Source: Planctomycetota bacterium
GTDB lineage: Bacteria > Planctomycetota > Phycisphaerae > Phycisphaerales > SM1A02
Direction: 5' to 3'
DNA length: 46,985 nt
NCBI GenBank assembly: GCA_003671055.1
Contig: QWPV01000008.1
Location: forward strand, 21,735-68,719
Below the pieces are notes generated by a model. That model made no database searches, was not told where the DNA came from, and saw nothing but the letters and a program-made list of their open reading frames with translations. Of this stretch, positions 7,595-16,238 are shown piece by piece (the stretch's first letter is position 1; each line of letters starts with the position of its first letter). The translations under genes and the position numbers were made by a program.

Positions 7595-7622
7595 TTGACA
7601 GAATCACGCAGTTCGGTATCCT
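7595..7622 (+). promoter_or_regulatory. Candidate promoter of rplM-rpsI
   Basis: A perfect -35 box TTGACA (7595-7600), a 16-bp spacer and TATCCT (7617-7622) as -10. It lies about 110 bp before the rplM start, in the divergent gap with the CPBP gene, and points towards rplM. Confidence 0.5.
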
Positions 7623-7732
7623 TCTCGATCCTCCACACGCTCTGCGTGCGTTCTTTCGACTCTGCATGACACTCATGCCGAAGGTCGCTCAGGCGCGTGA
7701 ATTGGAGTGACTCAGCGCAATAGGATTTCGAT

Positions 7733-8203
7733 ATGCCCCGCCAGACTTTCATCGCTAAGAAAAACGAAGTCAACACCGTATGGCGTCATGTGGACGCCAA
7801 TGGACTCGTCCTCGGACGGCTCGCAACGGAAGTTGCAACAGCCCTCATGGGAAAGCACCGTCCTGAATACACACCAGGTGTTACGACGGGTGACTCTGTC
7901 ATCATCACCAATGCATCGAAGATTGTGCTCACCGGCCGCAAGGCTGATTTGAAGACACGTCGTCGTTGGAGCGGTTACCCAGGTGGTCTCAAGGTTCGCA
8001 CCTATCGCGAAGTCATGGCAACCAAGCCAGAGCGACTCGTCACTGAAGCAATCGTGCGCATGCTCCCCAAGGGCGCATTCGGTCGTAGCCTTGCGATTCG
8101 TCTCCGAGTCTTCCCAGGCGCAGAGCACACCCACGCATCTCAGTCACCCATTCCACTCGCAGAGCCATCGGCGCGTCACATCCGCGTTGTGACCGCGAAG
8201 TGA
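7733..8203 (+). CDS. rplM: 50S ribosomal protein L13
   Basis: Early-assembly protein of the large subunit. The 156-residue product shows the L13 signatures VDANGLVLGRLATEVA, GKHRPEYTP, GDSVIITNASKIVLTGRK, RRWSGYPGGLKVRTYREVM and MLPKGAFGR, then a basic tail. AGGA lies 7 bp before the ATG. It is followed by rpsI in the nearly universal rplM-rpsI pair. Confidence 0.97.
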   Translation: MPRQTFIAKKNEVNTVWRHVDANGLVLGRLATEVATALMGKHRPEYTPGVTTGDSVIITNASKIVLTGRKADLKTRRRWSGYPGGLKVRTYREVMATKPERLVTEAIVRMLPKGAFGRSLAIRLRVFPGAEHTHASQSPIPLAEPSARHIRVVTAK

Positions 8204-8256
8204 TTACCCGCACGAATTTTTTACGCTGATTTAGACCGCCAAGATTGAGCACGAAC

Positions 8257-8724
8257 ATGATTGAGTCCACTCCTCCAGTCCAAGTAGTAGCCGTTCCCGA
8301 GCCCAAGAAGGTTCGCATCATTCGCGGTCCCGATGCCCATGGTTGGTATTGGGGCACCGGTCGACGCAAGACCGCCGTTGCACGCGTTCGCGTCAAGGGT
8401 GGCTCTGGTGAGATCATCATCAACGACAAGCCGATGTCTGAGTACTTCACTGAAGAACGCGATCGCGCAAACATCCTTGGCTTGCTCGAGAAGACTGGCA
8501 ACAAGGACAAGATCAATGTCCGCGTGAATGCAAACGGCGGCGGATTCACTGGCCAAGCTGGCGCAGTGATCCTCGGCCTCGGCCGCGCGATGCTTGAGTT
8601 CGATGCGAACCTCGAACCAATCCTCCGAGAGCACGCGTACCTCACTCGCGACAGCCGTAAGGTTGAGCGCAAGAAGTACGGTCAATCCGGTGCTCGCAAG
8701 CGCTACCAGTTCAGCAAGCGCTGA
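8257..8724 (+). CDS. rpsI: 30S ribosomal protein S9
   Basis: Small-subunit protein whose C-terminal tail reaches the P-site tRNA. Signatures: YWGTGRRKTAVARVRVKGGS, GGGFTGQAGAVILGLGRAML, LTRDSRKVERKKYGQSGARK and the terminal KRYQFSKR, matching the usual QFSKR end. The start is uncertain: ATG at 8257 is used, while an in-frame TTG at 8245 would add four residues; neither has a strong ribosome-binding site. The first ~25 residues (PPVQVVAVPEPKK) form an extension compared with E. coli. Co-transcribed with rplM. Confidence 0.96.
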   Translation: MIESTPPVQVVAVPEPKKVRIIRGPDAHGWYWGTGRRKTAVARVRVKGGSGEIIINDKPMSEYFTEERDRANILGLLEKTGNKDKINVRVNANGGGFTGQAGAVILGLGRAMLEFDANLEPILREHAYLTRDSRKVERKKYGQSGARKRYQFSKR

Positions 8725-8756
8725 TTGCGAAACACGCTTCATCCGAAATACACACA

Positions 8757-8791
8757 GAAGCCCGATCCAACTGGATCGGGCTTCTTTCTTT
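8757..8791 (+). terminator. Rho-independent terminator after rpsI
   Basis: Perfect 12-bp stem GAAGCCCGATCC (8757-8768), loop AACT, GGATCGGGCTTC (8773-8784), then TTTCTTTG. It ends the rplM-rpsI unit and lies just before the 3' end of the convergent sigma-like gene. The loop AACT is the same as in the rplS terminator. Confidence 0.88.
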
Positions 8792-8809
8792 GCGCTCGTG
8801 TTGGCGAAC

Positions 8810-10453
8810 TCACGCGCGACGCAACGCGCTCTCCGCGTCGTAGAGCTTGCGCGTCGCGATCGCGATGCTCGTACGCAACGTGCTCGCGATCTCCGTCAAT
8901 GCATGCGGCATCGTGCCGCCCCATCCATAGCGCAGGCAGAGCAGCGCGCGCTGGTCCTCGGGTAATCGCGCGCAGGCTTCACGCTTTCGCCAAAGACGAT
9001 CAACTTCACGATGCCACGGCGCCGATGCGTCGAGCAGCGATTCCATTGTTGTCCCGTCGACGAGTGCGTGTTTCGATGCAGCGCGCCGCGAACGCTGCGT
9101 GTCAAAATGCGCGAGTACGAAGTCGGCCTCAAGTGCTGCAACCGATTCGAAGTCTTGCCGCGAAGGGTCGTACGTCGTCACGACTTGCACCAATCGCTCA
9201 GCGAGCGCCTTCAGCAGTGCACGCAACTCATCGATGCGCAACTGCTCTGGCTCGCCTGCGAAGAATTGATCCACGCGCACGCTCGCGATCGTCAATGCGG
9301 AAGACAGCAGTGCGCGGCGCAGCAACGCTGCCCAACGGAGATCCGTCTCAATCGCATCGAGCGCCGTGCGCAAGGGACGTCGTCCGCACGCTTGAAGTGC
9401 TTGCTTTGCGCGACGAATGAGCAGATGCATCGCTGCGCCGCGCGCTTCCTGTTCCGCGCGCCGCATCGCTAACTCGCGTCCGAATGCTCTCGTGCGTCGG
9501 CGCGCGCGAGTCGCGTGTAAAAACGTCATCACATCGTCATCAGGAATTTTCGCATCGAGTCCAGTGCACACGCTCGCAGGCGCGAGGATCGTTGCATCGG
9601 CGCCGTACAACTCGAATGTCGACAACTCAACGAACTGCAACGGCATCGCGCGCAGTCGCGCCAAACGCCGTTGATCCACAACGCTTCGTACTAGTGATTC
9701 ACTGCGCCCGATGCGTCGTGCGATCTTCGTCACGTCGATACCCAATCGCCACGCACGCTCTGCGAAGCGCGAGACGCGTTCGACGCGCTTGGCTTCTGCT
9801 GAGAGTGTGCGTCCAAAGTGGCGCATGAGGAGAAGTCGGACGCCTTCGTGGCTACGACCATGCTGCTTTGCAAGCACGAGTGCTGCTGAATTGAGCGAGT
9901 GCCCCGCGTCGATAAGCGTCTGCGCGGCGACGAGCAACACGCGCGATTCTTCCCCACTGAATCGACGAAAGCGTGTCGCGGCTGCAACGCGATCTGCATG
10001 ACGCGCAACGAATCGAGTGAGGCTCTCTCGATACATGCCCACGCGCGGCACGCCATCAAACTCAACCCAGTGCACGCAGAGTCCATCTTCCCGCAGTCGC
10101 TGCATTGTCTTCGAACTCACATCAAACTCGCGGGCAGCAGCATCTGGCGAGAGTGCACCACCGACGCGTTCTTTACCATCCAGTTTCAGCCGCAGACTCA
10201 AGTCAAGCACGAGCGCACCGAGGTCATGCACGAGTTCACGACCGAGCGCAGTGCGGTCACTCGGATCGCGTGGACGAAATCCCGTGATGCGAAAGAGTGC
10301 GAAGTCAATTGGGTACTCGCGCGTTGCGTCCACCGCTTCCATCAGCGCCTCCGCGGCACGCATCTGTCGATCAATCGTTTCACGCGGCGCAAAAGCCAGC
10401 GCCGTAGGCAGCGCCTGAAGAGCGTCAAATCTGTACGCAACCTTGCGACTCAC
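8810..10453 (-). CDS. Divergent sigma-70-like regulator with several helix-turn-helix segments
   Basis: 547 residues, GTG start with AGGAT upstream. The last ~50 residues look like sigma-70 region 4: LPEDQRALLCLRYGW, then ALTEIASTLRTSIAIATRKL. Upstream, around residues 375-440, LLRRALLSSALTIASVRV and VVTTYDPSRQDFESVAALEA align in pattern with sigma region 2, but the usual polar core motif is not conserved. Three more helix-turn-helix candidates lie in the N-terminal half: SPDAAAREFDVSSKTMQRL, LNSAALVLAKQHGRSHEGV and DVTKIARRIGRSESLVRSV. I infer a transcription regulator built on a sigma scaffold; whether it still works as a sigma factor is open. It stands alone between rpsI (convergent) and alr (same strand). 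Confidence 0.65.
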   Translation of the reverse strand: MSRKVAYRFDALQALPTALAFAPRETIDRQMRAAEALMEAVDATREYPIDFALFRITGFRPRDPSDRTALGRELVHDLGALVLDLSLRLKLDGKERVGGALSPDAAAREFDVSSKTMQRLREDGLCVHWVEFDGVPRVGMYRESLTRFVARHADRVAAATRFRRFSGEESRVLLVAAQTLIDAGHSLNSAALVLAKQHGRSHEGVRLLLMRHFGRTLSAEAKRVERVSRFAERAWRLGIDVTKIARRIGRSESLVRSVVDQRRLARLRAMPLQFVELSTFELYGADATILAPASVCTGLDAKIPDDDVMTFLHATRARRRTRAFGRELAMRRAEQEARGAAMHLLIRRAKQALQACGRRPLRTALDAIETDLRWAALLRRALLSSALTIASVRVDQFFAGEPEQLRIDELRALLKALAERLVQVVTTYDPSRQDFESVAALEADFVLAHFDTQRSRRAASKHALVDGTTMESLLDASAPWHREVDRLWRKREACARLPEDQRALLCLRYGWGGTMPHALTEIASTLRTSIAIATRKLYDAESALRRA

Positions 10454-10487
10454 AGGATCATCCTACGAGCGAAACGCCTCGGTGGAT

Positions 10488-11738
10488 TCACGCATTTGCG
10501 CTGCGCAGCGCAAGCGGCACCACATGCACCGTTGGTTCGACGAGGCTGCTGCGTGATGTCTGCACACGCTTTCGTGGGATCCGTGCGTGCAACCTGGTGA
10601 GGAGCTCATGCGGGATGAGGCCCGCGCTCGCCGCAAGTTTCGGCAAGTGATTGGGCGCCTCCCACGAGGGCGTGATGAGTTCGACCTCTGTTCCAGTCCA
10701 ATCGCGTACACCGAATGGTTCAAGTTCAGTGATGTCGATCGTGAGTTGATCCATATTCACTGCGCCCACAACAGGCACGAACGCTCGACGTTTTCCCGAG
10801 AGGCAGATCGCAACGCTTTGTCGCCCTTGCGATGAAGAGCCGCGTGGAACGGGATATCCATCGGCGTATCCGACAGGCAACAGCGCGATGGTGGAGTCAC
10901 GCGTGGCAGTGAAGAGTGATCCGTACCCAACACTCGCGCCTTCAGGAATGCGTTTCGTTTGCACGATCGATGTCGACCACCGCACCACTGGTCGCAATTC
11001 GCCAGGCTTCACGAGTGGTTCACTCGCTTCAAGTTCTTCAGTGCCATACCCAAGCCATGCGAGTCCAAAGCGCACCATGTTGAAGTGATAATCACGATGC
11101 CGCATGAGCGCGTAACTGCTCGCAACATGGAACAAGCAATCCGCGCCGATCGATGCCGATTGCTGCGCGATGAATTCGCGAAACGCATCAAGCTGCGCTC
11201 TCGTGAGCGTCTCTGAGGTTCGAGAGTTCGCGAAGTGCGTGAAGATTCCCTTCAATCGAAGACTCGGAGTTGACGCGAGTGTGTGCAGCAGCGCTGCCGC
11301 AACTTCTCTACGCGCGCCACCCCGCGACATTCCTGTATCGAGTTCGAGATGCACGCCGAGTTGCACGCCGAGCGAATCCGCAGCAAGTTCAAGTGCCGCG
11401 CATTGCGCTGCGTCATGCACAACAAAGTGCAGTAGCCCGCGCTTCGCGTGCCGCGTGAGTTCATCGCTCTCTTCGATGACGCGCACTGGCATCAGTACGA
11501 CAATCGCGATGTTGCACACGCCAGCGCGAAGTATTTCTTCTGCCTGCTTGGGGCTGTACACCGCAAGCATGTCGGCGCCTTGCGCGAGCACAGGCGCGAG
11601 ATGCAGCGATCCAAGCCCATACGCGTCCGCTTTCACGATTGGGCAGAGCGCGCAATCCACCCCAACAACACCACGCAGCACGCGAAGATTGTGCGTGATG
11701 GCAGAAGTGTCGAATTCAAGAAGACTCGTGTCCTGCAT
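10488..11738 (-). CDS. alr: Alanine racemase
   Basis: PLP enzyme converting L- to D-alanine for peptidoglycan. Fold-type III barrel with the PLP lysine Lys36 in PIVKADAYGLG and catalytic Tyr272 in GYGSLFTA; also HLELDTGMSRGG, FTHFANS, VRFGLAWLGYG, LPVGYADGYPVPRG and VGAVNMDQLTID. Start set at the ATG at 11738, where the family N-terminus LLEFDTSAITHNLRVLR begins; the open frame continues much further upstream, but that part is antisense to the helicase gene. A ~30-residue basic C-terminal tail (RIPRKRVQTSR...) exceeds the usual length. Divergent from the helicase with ~140 bp between starts. With murA, murD, murG and ftsW elsewhere in the window it indicates a peptidoglycan wall. Confidence 0.95.
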   Translation of the reverse strand: MQDTSLLEFDTSAITHNLRVLRGVVGVDCALCPIVKADAYGLGSLHLAPVLAQGADMLAVYSPKQAEEILRAGVCNIAIVVLMPVRVIEESDELTRHAKRGLLHFVVHDAAQCAALELAADSLGVQLGVHLELDTGMSRGGARREVAAALLHTLASTPSLRLKGIFTHFANSRTSETLTRAQLDAFREFIAQQSASIGADCLFHVASSYALMRHRDYHFNMVRFGLAWLGYGTEELEASEPLVKPGELRPVVRWSTSIVQTKRIPEGASVGYGSLFTATRDSTIALLPVGYADGYPVPRGSSSQGRQSVAICLSGKRRAFVPVVGAVNMDQLTIDITELEPFGVRDWTGTEVELITPSWEAPNHLPKLAASAGLIPHELLTRLHARIPRKRVQTSRSSLVEPTVHVVPLALRSANA

Positions 11739-11879
11739 AAATCCTGCCAAGAGTCTCAATGACGCTCGGGACGGCGCGAACACTCTCGAAAACAGCGGAA
11801 CAGCGCTCCAAGCGTATTTCCGAGAACGTTTGCATTCGTATTTGTATCGTGCGGCGCGCTGCCTTACCATCGCAGTTCG

Positions 11880-13295
11880 ATGGATTCTCCCGCAAAGCCT
11901 ACACAGACGCCCGTTCCTCAACCTACTGCCGCAGAGAGAGAGGTTGTTCGGGCAGGCCGCGACGCTGAGATCTTTGCGATCGACAAGACATTCGCTGACC
12001 TCGGATTGAAGAAGGCGCTCCTCGAAGGCATCACCGCCCGAGGCTTCAAGCATCCAACCAAGATTCAAGCGACGTTGATCCCCGCAGCGATCGCAGGACG
12101 CGATGTCCTCGGTCAAGCGAAGACAGGCACTGGCAAGACCGCTGCATTCGGACTTCCCCTTCTGCACTCCCTCGATCCATCGAGCCCAATCTCCGCGCTC
12201 GTCCTTGTGCCCACGCGCGAACTCGCGGTGCAGGTTGCGAAGGAACTTCAAGAACTCGGTAGCTTTGCGAATGTGAAGACGGTTGCGGTCTATGGCGGGC
12301 AAGAGATCCGCAAACAAGTCGCGCAACTCGAGAAGGGCCCGCAGATCGTCGTTGGAACTCCTGGACGCGTGATGGACCTCCACCAGCGTGGATTGCTCCC
12401 CTACGAGAAGTTGAAGTTCGCGTGCCTCGATGAAGTCGATCGCATGCTCGACATCGGTTTCCGCGATGACATTCGCAAGATCCTTGGTTCCATCAAGGGC
12501 GCACATCAGACGATCTTCGTCTCCGCGACGATCTCGCCCGAGATCGAAAAGCTCGCACGAACCTACATGAAGGATCCTGAGAAGATCATCTCCACGGAGA
12601 AGTCACTCACGGTCAGTCAAGTGAAGCAAAGTTACATCTCGGTGGAAGGATGGGACAAGCGCAAGTTGCTGCTCCATCTTCTGACACACGAAGAGCCTGA
12701 AGTCACGATCGTGTTCTGCCGCACGAAGCGCACGGTGGACGATGTCACCGAGTTCTTGATCAAGAACAAGATCGACGCGCACGCGATGCATGGCGATCTC
12801 CAGCAGAACAAGCGCGATCGCGTGATGACGGAGTTACGCACGGGCAGTATGAGCGTGCTTGTCGCGAGTGACCTTGCGTCGCGCGGCCTTGATGTCGACG
12901 ACATCTCTCACGTCATCAACTACGACGTGCCAGAAGATCCAGAGGTCTACATCCACCGCATCGGTCGCACGGCGCGCGCTGGTCGAGATGGCGTGGCGTG
13001 GATGTTTGTGACGTCCGAACAAGGCGAATTGCTCACCGGCATCGAAATGTTGACGAACGTCGAGATCCCGCGCATCGAGTATCCCGACTTCAAGCCTGGG
13101 GCGGTTCCTGATCGCGTTCGCCAGGATCGCGAGCATGCAACCCAGCGGCGCGAGAGTGCACAAGAAACGCGCAATCGCATGCAACCCGCGAAGGTCGTAC
13201 AACCCACGAACACGACGCTGTATCCCGATGGGCTCGTTCCAATCGCGCAACCTTCGAAGCGTCTCGGCGGTCGCGTGCGAACGAATCGACGATGA
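11880..13295 (+). CDS. DEAD-box ATP-dependent RNA helicase (DEVD variant)
   Basis: 471-residue superfamily 2 helicase. In order: Q motif FADLGLKKALLEGITARGF with KIQ at 61-63, Walker A AKTGTGKT (80-87), PTREL (111-115), GTPGR (159-163), motif II DEVD (184-187) rather than DEAD, SAT (215-217), then the second RecA domain with IVFCRTKR, MHGDLQQNKRDRVM, VLVASDLASRGLDV and YIHRIGRTARAG. A ~75-residue basic tail follows, as in RhlE/DeaD-like proteins. Val in place of Ala in motif II is tolerated in some family members. Role likely RNA remodelling in ribosome assembly or decay. The start follows the first in-frame ATG. Confidence 0.95.
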   Translation: MDSPAKPTQTPVPQPTAAEREVVRAGRDAEIFAIDKTFADLGLKKALLEGITARGFKHPTKIQATLIPAAIAGRDVLGQAKTGTGKTAAFGLPLLHSLDPSSPISALVLVPTRELAVQVAKELQELGSFANVKTVAVYGGQEIRKQVAQLEKGPQIVVGTPGRVMDLHQRGLLPYEKLKFACLDEVDRMLDIGFRDDIRKILGSIKGAHQTIFVSATISPEIEKLARTYMKDPEKIISTEKSLTVSQVKQSYISVEGWDKRKLLLHLLTHEEPEVTIVFCRTKRTVDDVTEFLIKNKIDAHAMHGDLQQNKRDRVMTELRTGSMSVLVASDLASRGLDVDDISHVINYDVPEDPEVYIHRIGRTARAGRDGVAWMFVTSEQGELLTGIEMLTNVEIPRIEYPDFKPGAVPDRVRQDREHATQRRESAQETRNRMQPAKVVQPTNTTLYPDGLVPIAQPSKRLGGRVRTNRR

Positions 13296-13323
13296 GCGCA
13301 ATGGGCATGATTGAGCGAAAACG

Positions 13324-14334
13324 ATGCGAAGCGTGATTCGTACGAGTAATGAGGTGCAGACTGCGCTCCACGAAGGGCGTGCGGTAGTCGCGCTTGAGAC
13401 TGCTGCTGTCACGCACGGCCTACCACGGTATCCGCTCGGTCAAACGCCACTCTGCCTCGATGATCCGCGCTACGACGCAAATGTTCGCGCGGCGTTCTCA
13501 CTCTCGATGCCGATCAACAGTGCACTCGCGCACACGTCCGCTGCTGCAGTGCGCAGTACTGGCGCGATTCCTGCAGTCGTTGGCATGTTGCGCGGCGAGC
13601 TCGTCATCGGCATGACGAGTGCTGAACTCGATGAACTCGCCGAAGCGAAACCTGTCACCAAGGTAAGCACGCGCGACATCGCGGATGTTGCATTGCGCCG
13701 CGGTCATGGTGGAACAACTGTTGCTGCAACGCTCTTCGCGTGCATGCATGCAACGCCCTCGCCGATTCGGTTCTTCGCAACGGGCGGCATCGGTGGCGTC
13801 CATCGCGAATGGAATGTGCAACCAGACATCTCGGCAGATCTCCTGCAACTCGCGACCTCTGGCGTTGCGGTGATCTGCGCTGGCGCAAAGTCAATTCTCG
13901 ATCTTGACGCGACGCTTGAAGCTCTCGATAGTTTGAGTGTCCCCACGGTCGGTATCGCGACGGAGTTCTTTCCTCGCTTCTTGTGTAAAGGAGCAGCACC
14001 GCTTCGCGTGAGTGCGACAGTGCAACATCCAGCGCACGCCGCGCAATTCGCTGCACTGCACTTCGCATTGCGACCCAACGCCGGGCTTCTGTTCTGCGTT
14101 CCACCGCCCGCTGCCCTCGCGCTGCCGCTCCAAGAGATGGAAGCAGCGATACGCGAAGGTCTCGCGTGTGCGGCAGCCATGGGCGCTCGCGGCCCAGAGG
14201 TCACGCCGGTCCTGTTGCAAGCAGTTTCGGACGCGACTCGCGGTCGAAGCCTTGAAACAAATCTCGCCGTGCTTGTTCAGAATGCGCTTATCGCAGGGCA
14301 AATCGCGGTCGCCGCCGCCACCCCGACCTCTTGA
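13324..14334 (+). CDS. psuG: Pseudouridine-5'-phosphate glycosidase
   Basis: Catalyses reversible cleavage of pseudouridine 5'-phosphate to uracil and ribose 5-phosphate. The 336-residue protein has Glu25 in VVALETAAVTHGLPRYP, Lys113 in TKVSTRDIA, FATGGIGGVHR and the expected Schiff-base lysine Lys189 in CAGAKSILDLDATLE, all typical of the family. Length is a little above usual (~310). The pseudouridine kinase PsuK, often next to it, is not in the window. Starts 28 bp after the helicase stop, so the two are possibly co-transcribed. Confidence 0.93.
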   Translation: MRSVIRTSNEVQTALHEGRAVVALETAAVTHGLPRYPLGQTPLCLDDPRYDANVRAAFSLSMPINSALAHTSAAAVRSTGAIPAVVGMLRGELVIGMTSAELDELAEAKPVTKVSTRDIADVALRRGHGGTTVAATLFACMHATPSPIRFFATGGIGGVHREWNVQPDISADLLQLATSGVAVICAGAKSILDLDATLEALDSLSVPTVGIATEFFPRFLCKGAAPLRVSATVQHPAHAAQFAALHFALRPNAGLLFCVPPPAALALPLQEMEAAIREGLACAAAMGARGPEVTPVLLQAVSDATRGRSLETNLAVLVQNALIAGQIAVAAATPTS

Positions 14335-14536
14335 CTTTCCTCGGCGTTCCTGTTCAACTTAGGTTGTTGCTTAAACGCCACAGCTTCGCAGTTTCTCTCT
14401 GCGACCCCCTCGCCTGATTTTTAATGCTGAATTGGAGACGCGCTTCCTTGCTAGTTGCATGGGGAAGCCTCGATTCGACATTCAGGCGACCGACGACCTC
14501 GTCGGACACAAGTCAGTATGACTTTGGAATGTACGT
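14335..14536. other. Leader region of rho
   Basis: About 200 bp without a gene between psuG and rho. TTGACT at 14331 could be a -35 box but no convincing -10 follows at normal spacing. Rho genes in other bacteria often have an attenuated leader; nothing in the sequence proves that here. Confidence 0.4.
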
Positions 14537-16219
14537 ATGGATATGCAGGACTTGAGCCCCGATCTCGGTGGCGAAAACCAAGAGCAGTCTCGGCTCACCC
14601 CTTCTCAAGATGGTGCAACGGAGGCGCCCAAAGCGCCCCGCCGCCCTCGCACGCGCAAACCGAAGGCTGCGAGCGAGACTGTCGCGATTGAACCAACGCC
14701 TGCTGTTGCTGCCGCGCCAGAACCCGCTGCATCGCAGCCGTCGGGCGATCAAGGTGCAGGCGAGTCAACCGAGTCAGGTGAGCCACGACGACGAAAGCGA
14801 CGACGACGGCGACGAGGTCGTGGCGGAAACCGTGGCGGCGAAAACGGTGACGGAGTGCAAACGACTGCAGGCGATGGAAATGAAGCACCTGCGACGGAAG
14901 ATGGCCAACAACAACCACAGCAGCAATCGCAGCAGCAGCAACAACAACATCGTCATCCGCAAAAGCATGGTCGCGGTCGTCAGCAGCAGCGACATCAGCA
15001 TCAGCAGCAACATCAACATCCACACAACAACGGCGCGCAGTCGGACGCTGCGGATATCGATGAGCTCGTCGAGCCAGACGCACCAGCCTTCGAACGTTCT
15101 GGCGTGCTCGAAATCTTGCCGAGCGGCGAAGGTCGACTTCGCGCATTCAAGGATGGACTTGTCGCAACCGACGAAGACACGATCATCCCGCGCGAGTTGT
15201 TCAGCGTTGCCCCACTTCGCAGCGCGCAGTTCGTCGTTGCCGAATGCCGCATGCGTTTGCCAGGCCGACGTCGTCACGGCGGGCCGCGTGTGCCACGCGC
15301 GACGGCTGATCGCATCGTCTCCATCGAGGGGCTTGAACCTGCGGTGTACGGCGCGCGCAAGCCATTCGCGGAGCTCACTGCACTCGATCCGCAACCGCGA
15401 CTCACGCTTGAACATCGGGGCTGTCCTCCTGCGTGCCGACTCATCGATCTCTTTTGTCCGATTGGCTACGGAACGCGCGGACTCATCGTCGCACCACCGA
15501 AAGCAGGCAAGACGATCTTGCTGCAGAACCTTGCGTTCGGCATCAAGCAGAATCATCCCGAAGTTGAACTCATCGCGCTTCTCATCGATGAGCGTCCTGA
15601 GGAAGTCACGGATTTCAAGCGCAATGTCCCCGCGCATGTGATCGCGAGTTCCAACGATCAAGACATCGAACGGCACCTCGCGCTCGGTATTCTTGCAATC
15701 GAACGCGCCAAGCGCATGGTTGAAGCGGGCAAGGATGTTGTCGTGTTGCTCGACTCACTCACACGGCTCGGTCGCGCGTTCAACAACAGCCGCAAGTACG
15801 GAAGTTCGGGGCGCACCATGTCTGGCGGTCTCGACTCACGCGCGCTTGAAGTACCGAAGCAACTCTTCGGCGCCGCGCGCAAATGCGAAGAAGGTGGATC
15901 ACTCACGATCATCGCGACGTGCCTCGTCGATACAGGTTCACGCGCGGATCAAATCATCTTCGAAGAGTTCAAGGGCACGGGCAACATGGAACTCATCCTT
16001 GATCGCACGATCGCGGAACGTCGCATTTTCCCAGCGATAAACCTCGCAGCCAGCGGCACGCGCAAAGAGCATCTCTTGATGGGCGACAATGAATTCAAGA
16101 CAGTGACCGCACTGCGACGCCGATTGCTTGCCGCCCCACCACCAATGCAGATCGAACAACTTCTCGGCGCAGTGAAGCGCTACGAGACGAACGAACTCAT
16201 GGTCGGCGGCGCGTCGTAA
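14537..16219 (+). CDS. rho: Transcription termination factor Rho with Gln/His/Arg-rich insert
   Basis: Hexameric RNA-dependent ATPase that ends transcription. The 560-residue protein has a canonical core from about residue 180: RNA-binding cold-shock-like domain ([17 protein letters not shown]), [16 protein letters not shown], Walker A PPKAGKT near 320, [28 protein letters not shown] and SGTRKEHLL. The N-terminal ~180 residues are unusual: a Pro/Ala-rich linker, an Arg cluster ([14 protein letters not shown]) and a Gln/His run between residues ~118 and 167. N-terminal insertions in Rho are known in several phyla, and some are prion-like or condensate-forming; that role here is inferred. Confidence 0.95.
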   Translation: MDMQDLSPDLGGENQEQSRLTPSQDGATEAPKAPRRPRTRKPKAASETVAIEPTPAVAAAPEPAASQPSGDQGAGESTESGEPRRRKRRRRRRGRGGNRGGENGDGVQTTAGDGNEAPATEDGQQQPQQQSQQQQQQHRHPQKHGRGRQQQRHQHQQQHQHPHNNGAQSDAADIDELVEPDAPAFERSGVLEILPSGEGRLRAFKDGLVATDEDTIIPRELFSVAPLRSAQFVVAECRMRLPGRRRHGGPRVPRATADRIVSIEGLEPAVYGARKPFAELTALDPQPRLTLEHRGCPPACRLIDLFCPIGYGTRGLIVAPPKAGKTILLQNLAFGIKQNHPEVELIALLIDERPEEVTDFKRNVPAHVIASSNDQDIERHLALGILAIERAKRMVEAGKDVVVLLDSLTRLGRAFNNSRKYGSSGRTMSGGLDSRALEVPKQLFGAARKCEEGGSLTIIATCLVDTGSRADQIIFEEFKGTGNMELILDRTIAERRIFPAINLAASGTRKEHLLMGDNEFKTVTALRRRLLAAPPPMQIEQLLGAVKRYETNELMVGGAS

Positions 16220-16238
16220 GCGAATCAACACACTGCGA

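Noticed and set aside
11739-12506. Long in-frame extension upstream of alanine racemase
   Set aside because: It is antisense to the DEAD-box helicase, has no similarity to racemases, and the family N-terminus begins at 11738.
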